64,000 bases of DNA from NCBI RefSeq assembly GCF_028657195.3, contig NZ_JANCPR020000003.1, positions 1 through 64,000 of the forward strand, written 5' to 3'. A program made the translations under genes and the position numbers. Shown one piece after another: positions 1 through 8,339 of this stretch. The number at the start of each line of letters is the position of its first letter. Position 1 is the first letter of the stretch. Source of the DNA: Streptomyces iconiensis. GTDB taxonomy: Bacteria > Actinomycetota > Actinomycetes > Streptomycetales > Streptomycetaceae. Below the pieces are notes generated by a model that had not been told where the DNA came from, ran no database searches, and saw only the letters and a list, made by a program, of their open reading frames with translations.

Positions 1-249
1 GGCACCAGCACCATCGACGAGTTCGCCATGGAGGACGGCCGGATCAAGGAGGACACCCGGCGCACCTCTGTTTATCGTATGACAAATACTGGTGAGCCTT
101 TCCGGAGGCCGGAGAGCGGGAATTCCCTTTTACAAGAGGGAATGGGGCCCGTGCCGATTCTGCCTTTTCCGGAGGGGGAGTCAGGAATTGCTGAACGTCG
201 AGCGTTTGCTGGCCGACTGCTGCAAGGATGTACGCGCGGAAAGTGGTGA
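1..249 (+). CDS. 3' end of an unidentified gene cut by the window edge
   Basis: Frame 1 is open from the first base to a stop at 247-249. The first 22 or so codons (starting GTSTIDEFAMEDG) have the strong G/C third-position bias of real genes here. From about base 67 the reading becomes AT-richer and loses that bias, although no stop appears, so the true gene may have ended or shifted frame near there. It overlaps the proposed start of the next gene (188) by about 60 bases, which is unusual. I do not recognise the protein. The AT-rich patch at 67-91 may hold the promoter of the following lanthipeptide operon. Confidence 0.35.
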   Translation, partial: GTSTIDEFAMEDGRIKEDTRRTSVYRMTNTGEPFRRPESGNSLLQEGMGPVPILPFPEGESGIAERRAFAGRLLQGCTRGKW

Positions 250-1189
250 AGGTGCAGCGCATCCCGCCGTCTTCCCCGGTGTCACGGGATCGGCGGACGC
301 TGTGGCGGCTGCGGAAGCGGCTGATGCCGAGGACCCGGCGTATCGGGAGATCCGGGAGACGTTTCTCACGGCCGGGCTCGCCGCGCTCAACACCCGTAGC
401 AGAGCGGGGAGTTCGTGGACGCAGCATAATGTTCCGGCACGCCGTGGAGCGCTGCCCGAGTTGTATGCGCACCTTTCCGCGACGGTCGGCAGGGCCCGTC
501 GGACGGGGCGCGTCGACGGGTTTTTCTTCATGCACAAGGAACCGGGTCTGCGCGTGCGCCTGCAGACGCGGTGCGGCGCCGCCGAGCAGCTGTGCGCAAG
601 CCTTCCCGGGCGGTTGATGTACGGGCCACCGGTGCGGGTTCCCTATGAACCCGAGACCTATCTCTTCGGTGGCTCGGACTCCATGGAGCACGTACACGAG
701 TTGTTCACGGTCGACTCGTTCGCCTGGCTCGACCAGCACACGCGTCCCGCGCGCGGTGCGGAGGCGCCCGCCGACTGGCGGCTCTCCCTCCTGCTGCTGC
801 GCGAGGTCCACGCCGGGCTCGGCATCGTCGGCTGGGAGCACAGGGGCGTGTGGGAGACGCTGCGCAGCGAGGCGGGGCGCGGCCTCGGCACGCGTACCGA
901 CCCCGATGTGCGGCGTGCCGCACAGGGCATCGCGGCCTACTGGCGGCTGAGCCCCTCCGAGATGTACGAGGCGCTGCCCAGCACCTGCGTCCAGGACGTA
1001 CGGGAGCAGGGCAGGGCGCTGCGCGAGGCGGCGGAGCGCTGGCGTACCGCGTACTTCGAGTCCGGGAGCGCGACCACGGGGCCGCGCACGGCAGCCGCGT
1101 ACTTCACCGTCTTCCACTGGAACCGCGCCCGGCTCTCGCACGCCAGGCAGTCGCTCCTCACCGACGCGCTGGCCGACGGGAGGCACTGA
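188..1189 (+). CDS. Split lanthipeptide dehydratase, elimination-domain protein (SpaB_C / thiopeptide-type bacteriocin biosynthesis family)
   Basis: About 333 residues. The segment GFFFMHKEPGLRVRLQ near residue 115 is the family's conserved beta-strand motif (aromatic-rich, then PG.R.RL), and the alpha-helical tail is typical of the LanB elimination domain, which removes glutamate from glutamylated Ser/Thr to give dehydroalanine or dehydrobutyrine. An in-frame GTG at 92 would add 32 residues, but the TTG at 188 follows GGAGGGGGAG (172-181) at good spacing, so I prefer it. The next gene supplies the glutamylation half, so the usual single LanB is split in two, as in thiopeptide systems. It should act in the cytoplasm on the precursor encoded at 4232. 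A pyridine-synthase role, as in thiopeptides, is an alternative, but the LanC downstream argues for lanthionine chemistry. Confidence 0.75.
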   Translation: MLNVERLLADCCKDVRAESGEGAAHPAVFPGVTGSADAVAAAEAADAEDPAYREIRETFLTAGLAALNTRSRAGSSWTQHNVPARRGALPELYAHLSATVGRARRTGRVDGFFFMHKEPGLRVRLQTRCGAAEQLCASLPGRLMYGPPVRVPYEPETYLFGGSDSMEHVHELFTVDSFAWLDQHTRPARGAEAPADWRLSLLLLREVHAGLGIVGWEHRGVWETLRSEAGRGLGTRTDPDVRRAAQGIAAYWRLSPSEMYEALPSTCVQDVREQGRALREAAERWRTAYFESGSATTGPRTAAAYFTVFHWNRARLSHARQSLLTDALADGRH

Positions 1190-1290
1190 GGTGACGGGGC
1201 GCTGAAACGGCTGCGCTGAGGCGACGGGGGAGCGGAGACGACGGGGAGCTGGGATGACAGGGGGTGCTGAGGTGACGGCGGAGCGGGACG
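1187..1290 (+). repeat. Degenerate 16-18 bp tandem repeat starting on a stop codon
   Basis: Six or seven imperfect copies of a unit like GCTGAGGTGACGGGG begin at the stop codon of the elimination-domain gene and run into the first codons of the next gene. The unit itself carries TGA. The LanB start is therefore encoded within repeat sequence. Confidence 0.7.
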
Positions 1291-4208
1291 GGGGATGGCT
1301 GGGCGGCACCGCGCTGGTGCGGCTCGCCGGTGTACCCGTGCGGATGTGGGAAGGGGCGGGCAACCAGGCGCTGTTCGCCAGAGCAGCGGAGCTGGCAGGG
1401 CTGCGCGGCGAACAGAGGGAACTCGCCGCCGCGCTCAGTGACCGGCTGGGAGCGGAGGCCGTGCCCGACGGCCGGCTGTCGACGGCCGAGCGCAGAGCCG
1501 TACTCGCGCTGCGGCGCCGGCTGTTCGCCGGAGACGTTCCCGCGCCCGGCTCGGCCGGCCTCGCACCGACGGGACGGCTGCGCGCACTGCACCCCGAACT
1601 CGCGGCCGATCTCGCCCAACTGGCCGCTTCAGCAGCCGTGTTGAGGACCGCGCAGCACGCTTTCGCCCGCCAAGTCGCCGCCGAACGCGACCGCGTGTGC
1701 CTCCTCGCGCTGGACCTCGTGCACTCCAGCGCCGTGCTGCGCTCCTTCGTCGACTCCGTCTCGCCGCGCCTCGTCCCCGACACCGAACGCCGCCTCGCGC
1801 GGGGCGCGAGCTGGACGGACAAGCCGCTGCGCAAAGCCGGGGCCGCGCTGTGGCGCGCGATCGGCAGATCCGCCATGAAGACCACGCCGCGCGGCTGGAC
1901 GGGACAGCTGAGCGCGGTGCCCGTCGAGGCCCCGTACGGATACGCGGAGGCCGCCCACGGGCAGCACGGGGCCGAGAGGGCGGGGGAGCCGCTGCTCGTC
2001 GGCGCCACGGTCGGCGACCTGGCGGCGCAGGCCGTCGAGAACGTTCACCTTCTCGCCGCGGGGCACGCCGCACTCGATCCGGCGAAGCTGTCGCCTGAGA
2101 CCCCGGTCGCCCTGACCCCGCTGCTCTTCCGCACGGCCGACGCCGCGGCCGGTACACCACAGTTGCGCTGCGCCGTCGTCGACCCGGCTGCCCCCACCAC
2201 GCTGCGCCACCTGACGCTGCGCCGCACCCAGGTGCTCGACGCCGTGCTCACCGTGCTCGCCGACGGGCCCAGGACGCTGGCCGAGACGGAGCGGCTCCTC
2301 GCCGCGCGCACACCGTTGGGGAACGGCGGCCAGGAAGCGGCCCCGCGGACCGCCGTGCTGCGCGGTCTTCTCGGGCATCTGCTGCGGCTCGGCGTGCTCC
2401 AGGTGTGCGGGAGCCCGCGCGGGCGGCTCCTCCCGTGGACCGGGCCCGAGCGCGTCCGTGCCTGGCGGCGCACCCCGCAGCTGGTGCCGGACTCCGCCGA
2501 CCCGGCCGCGTGGTACGTCGACAGCTACCGCACCTGTGCCGCCACCGTCCCCGCCGGCGCGGTGGACCGCGTCGCACGCGGGGTGCGCCTCGCGGCCCGC
2601 GTCCACGCGCTGTGCGAGCCCCACGCCGCAACGGGCACCAGCACAGCAGGGACGCGGGCACGCTGGGACCAGCTCCCTGGCGCCGCACTCATCGGTGAAA
2701 GCCCTCTGCCGCTGGGCGACCTGGTGTCCGCGCTGCTCCCGCCGGAGGAGTCCGAGGAGGGCGCCTCCCCTTCGCGCGGTCGGCCGGACGGCTCGGCCTC
2801 GCATGACCCGTCGCGCGGTCAGGCGGTCGGCTCGGCCTCGCGTGACCGGGCAGGGGGCCCCGTGAGACACGCGGGCTGGCGCCCCGCCGGGGTGCCGGGC
2901 TCCGGTTACGCGCGGCTGCTCGCGCACCTCGCGGCGCACCTGGACGAGGACCATGTCGACCTCGGCCCCGGCCTGCTGGACGCGCTGGGCGCACCACCCG
3001 CCGAAACCGCCCTCCCCGCCTGGCCGTTGGACTGCCTGCTGCGCCCTCTGTGCCGCCAGGACGGGGCCGGGAAACAGCCCGTTGCCGTACTGGAGTCGGT
3101 CTCGCCCGCCGGGATGGTCGACGCGCGGTTCGCCGAAGCGCTTGACGCCCTCTACGGCACGTACGGCAATGTCTCCGCCTACCGTGCCTTCCTCGCCGCC
3201 GTGGAACGGGAGTCGGGCGCCCGCTTCCTCGAACTGCTCGTCCCCCCGCTGGCCGCCCGCGCGGCGAACGCCGTACGCAGACCCGTCACCACATCCTGGT
3301 GCACCGGTGACCCCAACACGGAGCTGTACTACGGGCGGACGGTGGTCGCCGAGACCGCGCGTTCCGCTCCGCGCGGCGCCCTGCGGACGGGCGCCGGAGC
3401 GGCCGGGCCCGCCGTGCGCCACGTGCCGCTGGACCGCGTCACGCTGCGCCGCTCCGGCGGCTCCCTGATCGCGGAGGTGGACGGTGTACGCGTGCTGCCC
3501 GTCGTCCACGCCACCCGTACCGCCGTACCGCCCTGGGACACCGTGCAGCGGCTGCTCCGCGTGGCCGGGCACCCGGGCACCGGGTACGTCTTCCGCCTCG
3601 ACGGGCTCGCCGCCGCCTTCCCGCGCGCCGCACGTGTGCCACGGGTGACCGTCGGCGGGGACCTGGTCGTCAGCCCTGCGCAGTGGCGCGTTCCGCGGGC
3701 GCGGATGTGGCGGCCGGAAGCACCGGAGGAGGCGAAGGTCATCGCGCTCGCCTCGCTGCGCAGGGCGTACGGGCTGCCCCGTTTCTGCTTCGCGCGCGCG
3801 ACACCCGAAGGGAAGCCGGTGCCCGTCGACCTCGAATCGCTGCCCGCCGTGCACCTGCTGGAGCGGCTGTACGGCGGTACGTCCGACACCGGTCCGCTCC
3901 TGGAAGAGGCGCTGCCTGGACCACACGAACTGCTCCTGCGCGACGGCCGGAACGGGCGCGCGGCGGACGGCGTACGTACGGGGGCCGAGGGGCGCGACGG
4001 GCAGGCCGGTAAAGGCGGCAGCGCCCCGACGGGTACTGAACCGGGCACGGGCGCCGGCCTCGCCGCGCAGGTGCTGCTGCGCATGCCGCACGACCGCGCC
4101 ACCGGCGAACTCGCAGCGCGCGCAGCCGCCGCACTCGGCGGCACAACCGACCTCCCCGGGGCACACGCGGCTGCCGCGCGTGCCACCGGGGTGGATCCCA
4201 CCCATTAG
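1254..4208 (+). CDS. lanB: Split lanthipeptide dehydratase, glutamylation-domain protein (LanB N-terminal family)
   Basis: 984 residues. It opens with the family's ALVRLAGVPV motif near residue 22 and contains the characteristic stretch DSVSPRLVPDTERRLARG ... SAMKTTPRGWTGQL (about residues 165-220). This domain uses glutamyl-tRNA to activate Ser/Thr side chains of the precursor. There is no C-terminal elimination domain; that function is the separate protein just upstream. A low-complexity insert (about residues 500-545) and a Gly/Ala-rich tail (about 900-984) make it longer than usual for a split subunit. GTG at 1272 is an alternative start; both candidate starts lie in repeat sequence. It ends 23 bases before the precursor gene. 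Confidence 0.85.
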   Translation: MTGGAEVTAERDGGWLGGTALVRLAGVPVRMWEGAGNQALFARAAELAGLRGEQRELAAALSDRLGAEAVPDGRLSTAERRAVLALRRRLFAGDVPAPGSAGLAPTGRLRALHPELAADLAQLAASAAVLRTAQHAFARQVAAERDRVCLLALDLVHSSAVLRSFVDSVSPRLVPDTERRLARGASWTDKPLRKAGAALWRAIGRSAMKTTPRGWTGQLSAVPVEAPYGYAEAAHGQHGAERAGEPLLVGATVGDLAAQAVENVHLLAAGHAALDPAKLSPETPVALTPLLFRTADAAAGTPQLRCAVVDPAAPTTLRHLTLRRTQVLDAVLTVLADGPRTLAETERLLAARTPLGNGGQEAAPRTAVLRGLLGHLLRLGVLQVCGSPRGRLLPWTGPERVRAWRRTPQLVPDSADPAAWYVDSYRTCAATVPAGAVDRVARGVRLAARVHALCEPHAATGTSTAGTRARWDQLPGAALIGESPLPLGDLVSALLPPEESEEGASPSRGRPDGSASHDPSRGQAVGSASRDRAGGPVRHAGWRPAGVPGSGYARLLAHLAAHLDEDHVDLGPGLLDALGAPPAETALPAWPLDCLLRPLCRQDGAGKQPVAVLESVSPAGMVDARFAEALDALYGTYGNVSAYRAFLAAVERESGARFLELLVPPLAARAANAVRRPVTTSWCTGDPNTELYYGRTVVAETARSAPRGALRTGAGAAGPAVRHVPLDRVTLRRSGGSLIAEVDGVRVLPVVHATRTAVPPWDTVQRLLRVAGHPGTGYVFRLDGLAAAFPRAARVPRVTVGGDLVVSPAQWRVPRARMWRPEAPEEAKVIALASLRRAYGLPRFCFARATPEGKPVPVDLESLPAVHLLERLYGGTSDTGPLLEEALPGPHELLLRDGRNGRAADGVRTGAEGRDGQAGKGGSAPTGTEPGTGAGLAAQVLLRMPHDRATGELAARAAAALGGTTDLPGAHAAAARATGVDPTH
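2772..2849 (+). repeat. 39-bp direct repeat inside lanB
   Basis: Two imperfect 39-bp units (2772-2810 and 2811-2849), each beginning TCGCGCGGTC and containing GGCTCGGCCTCGC. The unit is 13 codons, so the reading frame is kept and a Ser/Arg/Gly-rich linker is duplicated within the dehydratase. Confidence 0.75.
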
Positions 4209-4231
4209 AGAAAACAACGAAGGGAAACATC

Positions 4232-4372
4232 ATGTCCGACGCGATGAAGACCGAACTCGACACCCTGATCGCCGACCTCGACACCCGGGTCACCGAGAGC
4301 GAGCAGGAGGAGGGCTTCTCGGACAGCACGCTGTGCACGGTCATCGTCTGCCAGTCGACGATCTGCAGCTGA
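4232..4372 (+). CDS. lanA: Lanthipeptide precursor peptide (46 aa, core STLCTVIVCQSTICS)
   Basis: ATG at 4232 follows AAGGGAAACATC, a good ribosome site. The 46 residues split into an acidic, Cys-free leader (starting MSDAMKTELDTLIADLDTRV) and a C-terminal stretch with all three Cys and a dense set of Ser/Thr. The DLDTRV segment may stand in for the FxLD-type box that LanB enzymes bind; this is inference. By usual spacing, rings could form S-T-L-C, T-V-I-V-C and S-T-I-C, which would use all three cysteines. The near-identical STLC and STIC blocks frame the core. There is no obvious protease site; the leader may end near EEGFSD. Its position between lanB and lanC, with a terminator right behind it, is typical for a highly expressed precursor. 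Confidence 0.85.
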   Translation: MSDAMKTELDTLIADLDTRVTESEQEEGFSDSTLCTVIVCQSTICS

Positions 4373-4393
4373 CCGCTTGGCCCACGCAGAACC

Positions 4394-4421
4394 GAGCCGC
4401 CCGGCCCCGCCCGGGCGGCTC
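4394..4421 (+). terminator. Hairpin terminator or attenuator between precursor and lanC
   Basis: A perfect 11-bp stem (GAGCCGCCCGG / CCGGGCGGCTC) with a CCCCGC loop, followed by TTCGT, 21 bases after the precursor stop. It probably ends most transcripts after the precursor gene and lets some read into lanC. Confidence 0.8.
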
Positions 4422-4424
4422 TTC

Positions 4425-4590
4425 GTGAACAGGCACAGCGTGAACGGGCACAGCGCGACAGCGTGATGACCGCAGCGCGACCGGTCCAGCCTGACGACCA
4501 CTGTGCGAGCCGGCACTGCGCGGCGCCCCTGCGGGACAGCCACAGCGCTGACCGGCCACAGCGCCTGACCGGCCACAGCAGCGTGACCGA
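4425..4590 (+). repeat. Degenerate CACAGCG-containing tandem repeats
   Basis: The spacer before lanC is filled with variants of GGCCACAGCGCCTGACC (about 17 bp), clearest at 4548-4585. No gene is visible here. Confidence 0.6.
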
Positions 4591-4604
4591 CCACCGGAGG
4601 ACGG

Positions 4605-5873
4605 ATGCGGCCAGGACACGGACACCCCCACAGCCTGACGGAAGACGGAAGCACCCAACTCACGGAGCACGCCGTGCGGTTGCTCGCTTCCTGGGCCGAT
4701 GACGATCCCGACGGACAGTATGGCGCGGCGGCCACGGGCACCCGCGGCGCCGACCCCGGCGACCCGGGTGTACCCGTCCTGTGCGCCGTGGTGACCTCCG
4801 TCTCCCGGGACCGGCGGGCACAGGAGACGGTCGAGCGCGCCGCCACCGTGTGGGCCCGTTCCGCCGGGCGGGGCCGCGGTCATCCGGGGCTCTACGACAG
4901 CGGGCTCGCCGGGACCCTCGTCGGGCTGCGCATGGCAGCGCGGATCCACCCGGCGCTGGCCCCCGTCGGGGAACAGCTGGCCGCGCGCCTGACCCGACGC
5001 GTGGCCGAGGCGCGCCCCCGCCCGCCGGACCCGAAGGCGCCCGGTGTCACCTTCCCCGACTACGACCTCGCCCTCGGCCCCTCCGGCACCCTGCTCGCCC
5101 TGTGCACAGGCCAGGGCCCCCAGCCGGGCGAACTGGCCCCGCTGGTACGGAGGTTGGTGCGGCTCAGTGCGGGTGACGGTCTTCCGGGCCTGCGTGCCTC
5201 GTACGCGGGGCACCCGCACCTGGACTGGCTGGACGGCTGCGTCAACACCGGTATGGCGCACGGCGTCGCCGGGGTACTCGCCGCGCTCACCGCCGCCGTG
5301 CGCCGCCCGGGGCAGGCGCCGGCGGACGCGGCCGGAGCCCTGCGCAAGCTCGGCGCCTGGCTGGTGGAGGAGGCGTTCACCGACGCACGCGGAGTGGTCA
5401 CCTGGGACGGCGCGGGCGCCGACGGGCGGCTCGCGGTACCGGGCGCACGGGCACGCCAGGCGTGGTGCTACGGGACGCCGGGTGTCAGCTGGGCGCTGTG
5501 GGACGCGGCCGACGCGGTCGGCGACCGGGCGGGCGCCACGTTCGCAGCAGAGGCGTTCACCTCTCTGGCCGAGCGGTACGACACGGATTTCCATCTCCTG
5601 GGCACCCACCTTGGCGACCGCCTCGCGCTGTGCCACGGCGCCTCCGGTGTGCTGGCCGTCGCCGACGCCTTCCACCGCCACGCGGGCCTGCCGGCTGCCA
5701 CGGTGCTGCGCTCCCGCCTCCTCGCGTACCTGCGCACACGCCTCACCGACCTCGAAGCCCTGGCGGGAGAGCGCACCTCGCTCCTCACCGGCGCCTCCGG
5801 TGCCTGGAGCGCGCTGCTCACGGCTGAAGCGGACGCGGCCCGCGACTGGCTGCCGGCCCTGGGGCTGCGCTGA
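4605..5873 (+). CDS. lanC: LanC-family lanthionine cyclase
   Basis: 422 residues, the usual LanC length. The zinc and catalytic signatures are present in order: GMAHG (His near residue 217), WCYG (Cys near 288) and LCHG (Cys-His near 342-343), as well as an Asp in the YDLALGPSG segment near 153. LanC adds Cys thiols to dehydrated residues to close lanthionine rings. The ATG at 4605 has GGAGG four bases upstream. Its presence is the main reason to call the locus a lanthipeptide rather than a thiopeptide cluster. No transporter, leader protease or immunity gene is seen downstream; they may lie left of the window. Confidence 0.9.
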   Translation: MRPGHGHPHSLTEDGSTQLTEHAVRLLASWADDDPDGQYGAAATGTRGADPGDPGVPVLCAVVTSVSRDRRAQETVERAATVWARSAGRGRGHPGLYDSGLAGTLVGLRMAARIHPALAPVGEQLAARLTRRVAEARPRPPDPKAPGVTFPDYDLALGPSGTLLALCTGQGPQPGELAPLVRRLVRLSAGDGLPGLRASYAGHPHLDWLDGCVNTGMAHGVAGVLAALTAAVRRPGQAPADAAGALRKLGAWLVEEAFTDARGVVTWDGAGADGRLAVPGARARQAWCYGTPGVSWALWDAADAVGDRAGATFAAEAFTSLAERYDTDFHLLGTHLGDRLALCHGASGVLAVADAFHRHAGLPAATVLRSRLLAYLRTRLTDLEALAGERTSLLTGASGAWSALLTAEADAARDWLPALGLR

Positions 5874-5955
5874 GTGCGGGAGCTGAGGTGCCGCGCCGAG
5901 GGTGCGGGCTGAGGGTGCGGGCTGAGGTGCTGCGCCGAGGGTGTGCGGGAGAGCG
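5866..5955 (+). repeat. Tandem repeat reiterating the lanC stop codon
   Basis: Starting at the lanC stop, GCTGAG(G)TGCGGG-type units of 11-15 bp occur about six times, each containing the TGA. Confidence 0.65.
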
Positions 5956-6017
5956 AGGGCTTTGCTGAGGAGGGAGGCGCTGGGCGACGCGCGCGACTCC
6001 CGTACGTGTCCTGCCCA

Positions 6018-6047
6018 TTGACACCCGGTCACCCGCGTCCCTACTGT
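6018..6047 (+). promoter_or_regulatory. Putative vegetative promoter of the sugar-acid operon
   Basis: TTGACA at 6018-6023 and TACTGT at 6042-6047 (18-base spacer). The predicted transcript start falls at about 6055, directly in front of the IclR-type palindromes. Confidence 0.5.
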
Positions 6048-6056
6048 CACGACACC

Positions 6057-6085
6057 ATTTCGAACGTGTGTCGAAATCTCGAACA
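6057..6085 (+). promoter_or_regulatory. Putative IclR-family operator
   Basis: Two overlapping palindromic elements: ATTTCGA-N7-TCGAAAT (6057-6077, perfect arms) and TGTCGAAATCTCGAACA (6069-6085). The second closely matches the site in front of the iclR gene at 15501-15517. The location over the start of transcription suits a repressor. Confidence 0.6.
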
Positions 6086-6102
6086 CGCAGGGAGTCGGCG
6101 TC

Positions 6103-7269
6103 GTGCGCATCACCCGAATCAGTACTCATGTGGTCGGAACCCCATGGAGGAACCTCACCTACGTCCAGGTCCACACCGACGAAGGGCTCACGGGTGTGGG
6201 GGAGACCCGGATGCTCGGCCACACCGAGGCGCTCCTCGGATATCTACGGGAGGCGGCGGACAACCACATCACCGGTTCCGACCCCTTCGCGATCGAGGAC
6301 CTCGTACGCCGCATGAAGTACGGGGACTTCGGGCGCGCGGGAGAGATCGTGATGTCCGGCATCGCCTGTGTGGAGATGGCCTGCTGGGACATCAAGGGCA
6401 AGGCGCTCGGCGTCCCCGTGTGGCAGCTCCTGGGGGGCAGGGTCACCGACAGGATTCCGGCCTACGCGAACGGCTGGTACACCACCGAGCGCACTCCGGA
6501 GTCCTACCACCAGGCAGCCAAGGACGTCGTCGCGCGCGGCTACCGCGCCCTGAAGATCGACCCCTTCGGCACGGGACACCTCGAACTCTCGCACCGCGAC
6601 ACGCTCTACGCCGTCTCCCTCATCGAGGCCGTACGCGACGCGATCGGGCCCGAGGCCGAGCTGATGCTGGAGATGCACGGCAGGTTCGCGCCCGCCACCG
6701 CCGTACGGCTGGCCCGCGAGATGGCGCCCTACCGGCCCGCCTGGCTGGAGGAGCCCGTACCGCCGGAGAACAGCAAGGCGCTGGCGAAGGTCGCGGAGAA
6801 GGTGGACCTGCCCGTCGCCACGGGTGAGCGCATCCACGACAGGGCCGAGTTCCGTGAGCTGTTCGAGAGCCAGGCCGCCGACATCATCCAGCCCGACGTG
6901 GGGCACATCGGCGGGATCCTGGAGGCACGCAAGCTCGCGGCGACAGCCGAGACCCACCACGTGCTCGTGGCCCCGCACAACGTCGGCGGCTCGGTGCTCA
7001 CCGCCGCCTCGCTGCAACTGGGCTTCACCACACCGAACTTCAAGGTGCTGGAGCACTTCAACGATTTCGCCGACGCGGAGATCCAGAAGGTGGTCAAGAA
7101 CGCGCCACGCGTCGACCCGGCCACGGGCTGCTTCGAGATCTCCGAGGCGCCAGGGCTCGGTGTCGAGCTGGACACCGAAGCCGCGGCCGAGTTCCCGCAG
7201 ACCGGTGCGCACTTCGACCTGTGGGCAGAGGGCTGGGAGACCCGCAGGCCCGGGGGAGGGGCGGCGTGA
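6103..7269 (+). CDS. Enolase-superfamily sugar-acid dehydratase (D-galactonate dehydratase-like)
   Basis: 388 residues. An N-terminal capping domain is followed by a TIM barrel with the superfamily's metal and catalytic marks in order: KIDPFG, LEMHGRF (acidic residue plus His, as in galactonate or mannonate dehydratases), WLEEPVPPEN, ATGERI, and APHNVGG with the catalytic His. It probably dehydrates an aldonic acid to a 2-keto-3-deoxy acid. GTG at 6103 with AGGGAG upstream. It is the first gene of an operon with a dehydrogenase and a monosaccharide importer, and a lactonase gene sits across the operon's far end, so an oxidative, non-phosphorylating sugar route is the best reading. The exact substrate cannot be told. 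Confidence 0.8.
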   Translation: MRITRISTHVVGTPWRNLTYVQVHTDEGLTGVGETRMLGHTEALLGYLREAADNHITGSDPFAIEDLVRRMKYGDFGRAGEIVMSGIACVEMACWDIKGKALGVPVWQLLGGRVTDRIPAYANGWYTTERTPESYHQAAKDVVARGYRALKIDPFGTGHLELSHRDTLYAVSLIEAVRDAIGPEAELMLEMHGRFAPATAVRLAREMAPYRPAWLEEPVPPENSKALAKVAEKVDLPVATGERIHDRAEFRELFESQAADIIQPDVGHIGGILEARKLAATAETHHVLVAPHNVGGSVLTAASLQLGFTTPNFKVLEHFNDFADAEIQKVVKNAPRVDPATGCFEISEAPGLGVELDTEAAAEFPQTGAHFDLWAEGWETRRPGGGAA

Positions 7270-8339
7270 CCAGCGCGGTCGTACTCGACGGGCCGGGTGC
7301 CTTCCGGCTGGCGCCGCACACCCCGCGCCCGCCGGGCCACGGCGAGGCACTGGTCAGGGTGCACGCGGCAGGCGTCTGCGGCAGCGACCGCGAGGTGTAC
7401 GAGGGCAACAGGGCGCCCGGCTACGTCCGTTACCCCCTCACCCCGGGACATGAGTGGTCCGGGACCGTCGAGGCGGTCGGCGAGGGGGTGCCCGGCGCGC
7501 TCGTCGGGCGCGGAACGGTCGGTGAGGGCTTCCGCAACTGCCAGGTGTGCGCCCGCTGCCACGCGGGGGACACCACGCTGTGCACCGCGGGATACGACGA
7601 GACGGGGTTCACCGCACCGGGTGCCATGGCCCCCACCCTCACCCTCCCCGCACGGCTGCTGCACGTACTGCCCGACGGGGTGGACCTCACCGCAGCCGCG
7701 CTGCTGGAGCCCGCCGCGTGCGTGGCCGCCGCCGTGCTCAAGGCGGAACCGCGCCCGGGTGACCGTGCGGCCGTCGTCGGCGCCGGCACTCTCGCGATGC
7801 TCGCGCTGCGGCTGCTGTCCGCCGCCTCGCCCGCCGAACTGCTCTCCGTCGGCCCGCACAGCGAACTCGCCGATCGCGCCCACAAGTTCGGCGCCACCCA
7901 TTACCGCACCGAGTCCGAGACGCAGGGCGGCACGGACAGCGCGGGCGGCGCGGGCGGTATGGGCGGCGAGGGCACGCCGGGGAGCGGCGCCCGCGTGCCC
8001 TACGGCGACTTCGACCTGGTGATCGAGGCCGGGGGTTCGGCAACGGCGGCACGTACCTCGGCCTCGCTGCTGCGCAGGGGCGGGAGGCTCGTCCTCACGG
8101 GGCTGCCCGCGCCCGGCGCGCACGGGCTCGACCCGGCCACGCTCGTCATGCGGCAGACGGAGGTGCGCACGGTCTTCGGCGCGGCTCCCGCCGCCTGGGC
8201 CCACGCCGTACGTGCCTTCTCCGCCGGGCTCCTGGACCCCTTGCCCCTGGTCACCCACGAACTGCGACTCAGCGAATTCCCCCGGGCCATGGAACTGGTC
8301 GGCGCCCCCGGCGTCGGCAAGGTACTGCTCCGGCCGTAG
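7266..8339 (+). CDS. Zinc-dependent medium-chain alcohol/sugar dehydrogenase
   Basis: 357 residues from a GTG at 7266 that overlaps the upstream stop by four bases, so translation is coupled. It has the catalytic-zinc motif AAGVCGSD near residue 35, GHEWSG near 62, the structural-zinc cysteines CQVCARCHAGDTTLC near 90-104, and a Rossmann-type VVGAGTLAM. A Gly-rich stretch near residues 216-240 is extra low-complexity sequence. In context it may oxidise the sugar, or a keto-sugar acid, handled by the neighbouring dehydratase. The family also includes threonine and polyol dehydrogenases, so the substrate is open. Confidence 0.8.
   Translation: MTSAVVLDGPGAFRLAPHTPRPPGHGEALVRVHAAGVCGSDREVYEGNRAPGYVRYPLTPGHEWSGTVEAVGEGVPGALVGRGTVGEGFRNCQVCARCHAGDTTLCTAGYDETGFTAPGAMAPTLTLPARLLHVLPDGVDLTAAALLEPAACVAAAVLKAEPRPGDRAAVVGAGTLAMLALRLLSAASPAELLSVGPHSELADRAHKFGATHYRTESETQGGTDSAGGAGGMGGEGTPGSGARVPYGDFDLVIEAGGSATAARTSASLLRRGGRLVLTGLPAPGAHGLDPATLVMRQTEVRTVFGAAPAAWAHAVRAFSAGLLDPLPLVTHELRLSEFPRAMELVGAPGVGKVLLRP

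Noticed and set aside
1629..4217. 862-codon open frame on the minus strand across lanB
   Set aside because: In very high-GC DNA, long antisense frames are expected. Its codon bias is that of a shadow and the plus-strand frame is a clear LanB.
188..5873. Thiopeptide cluster
   Set aside because: The split dehydratase fits, but no YcaO or azoline dehydrogenase gene is seen, the core is not thiopeptide-like, and a LanC cyclase is present. Not excluded until the left flank is known.
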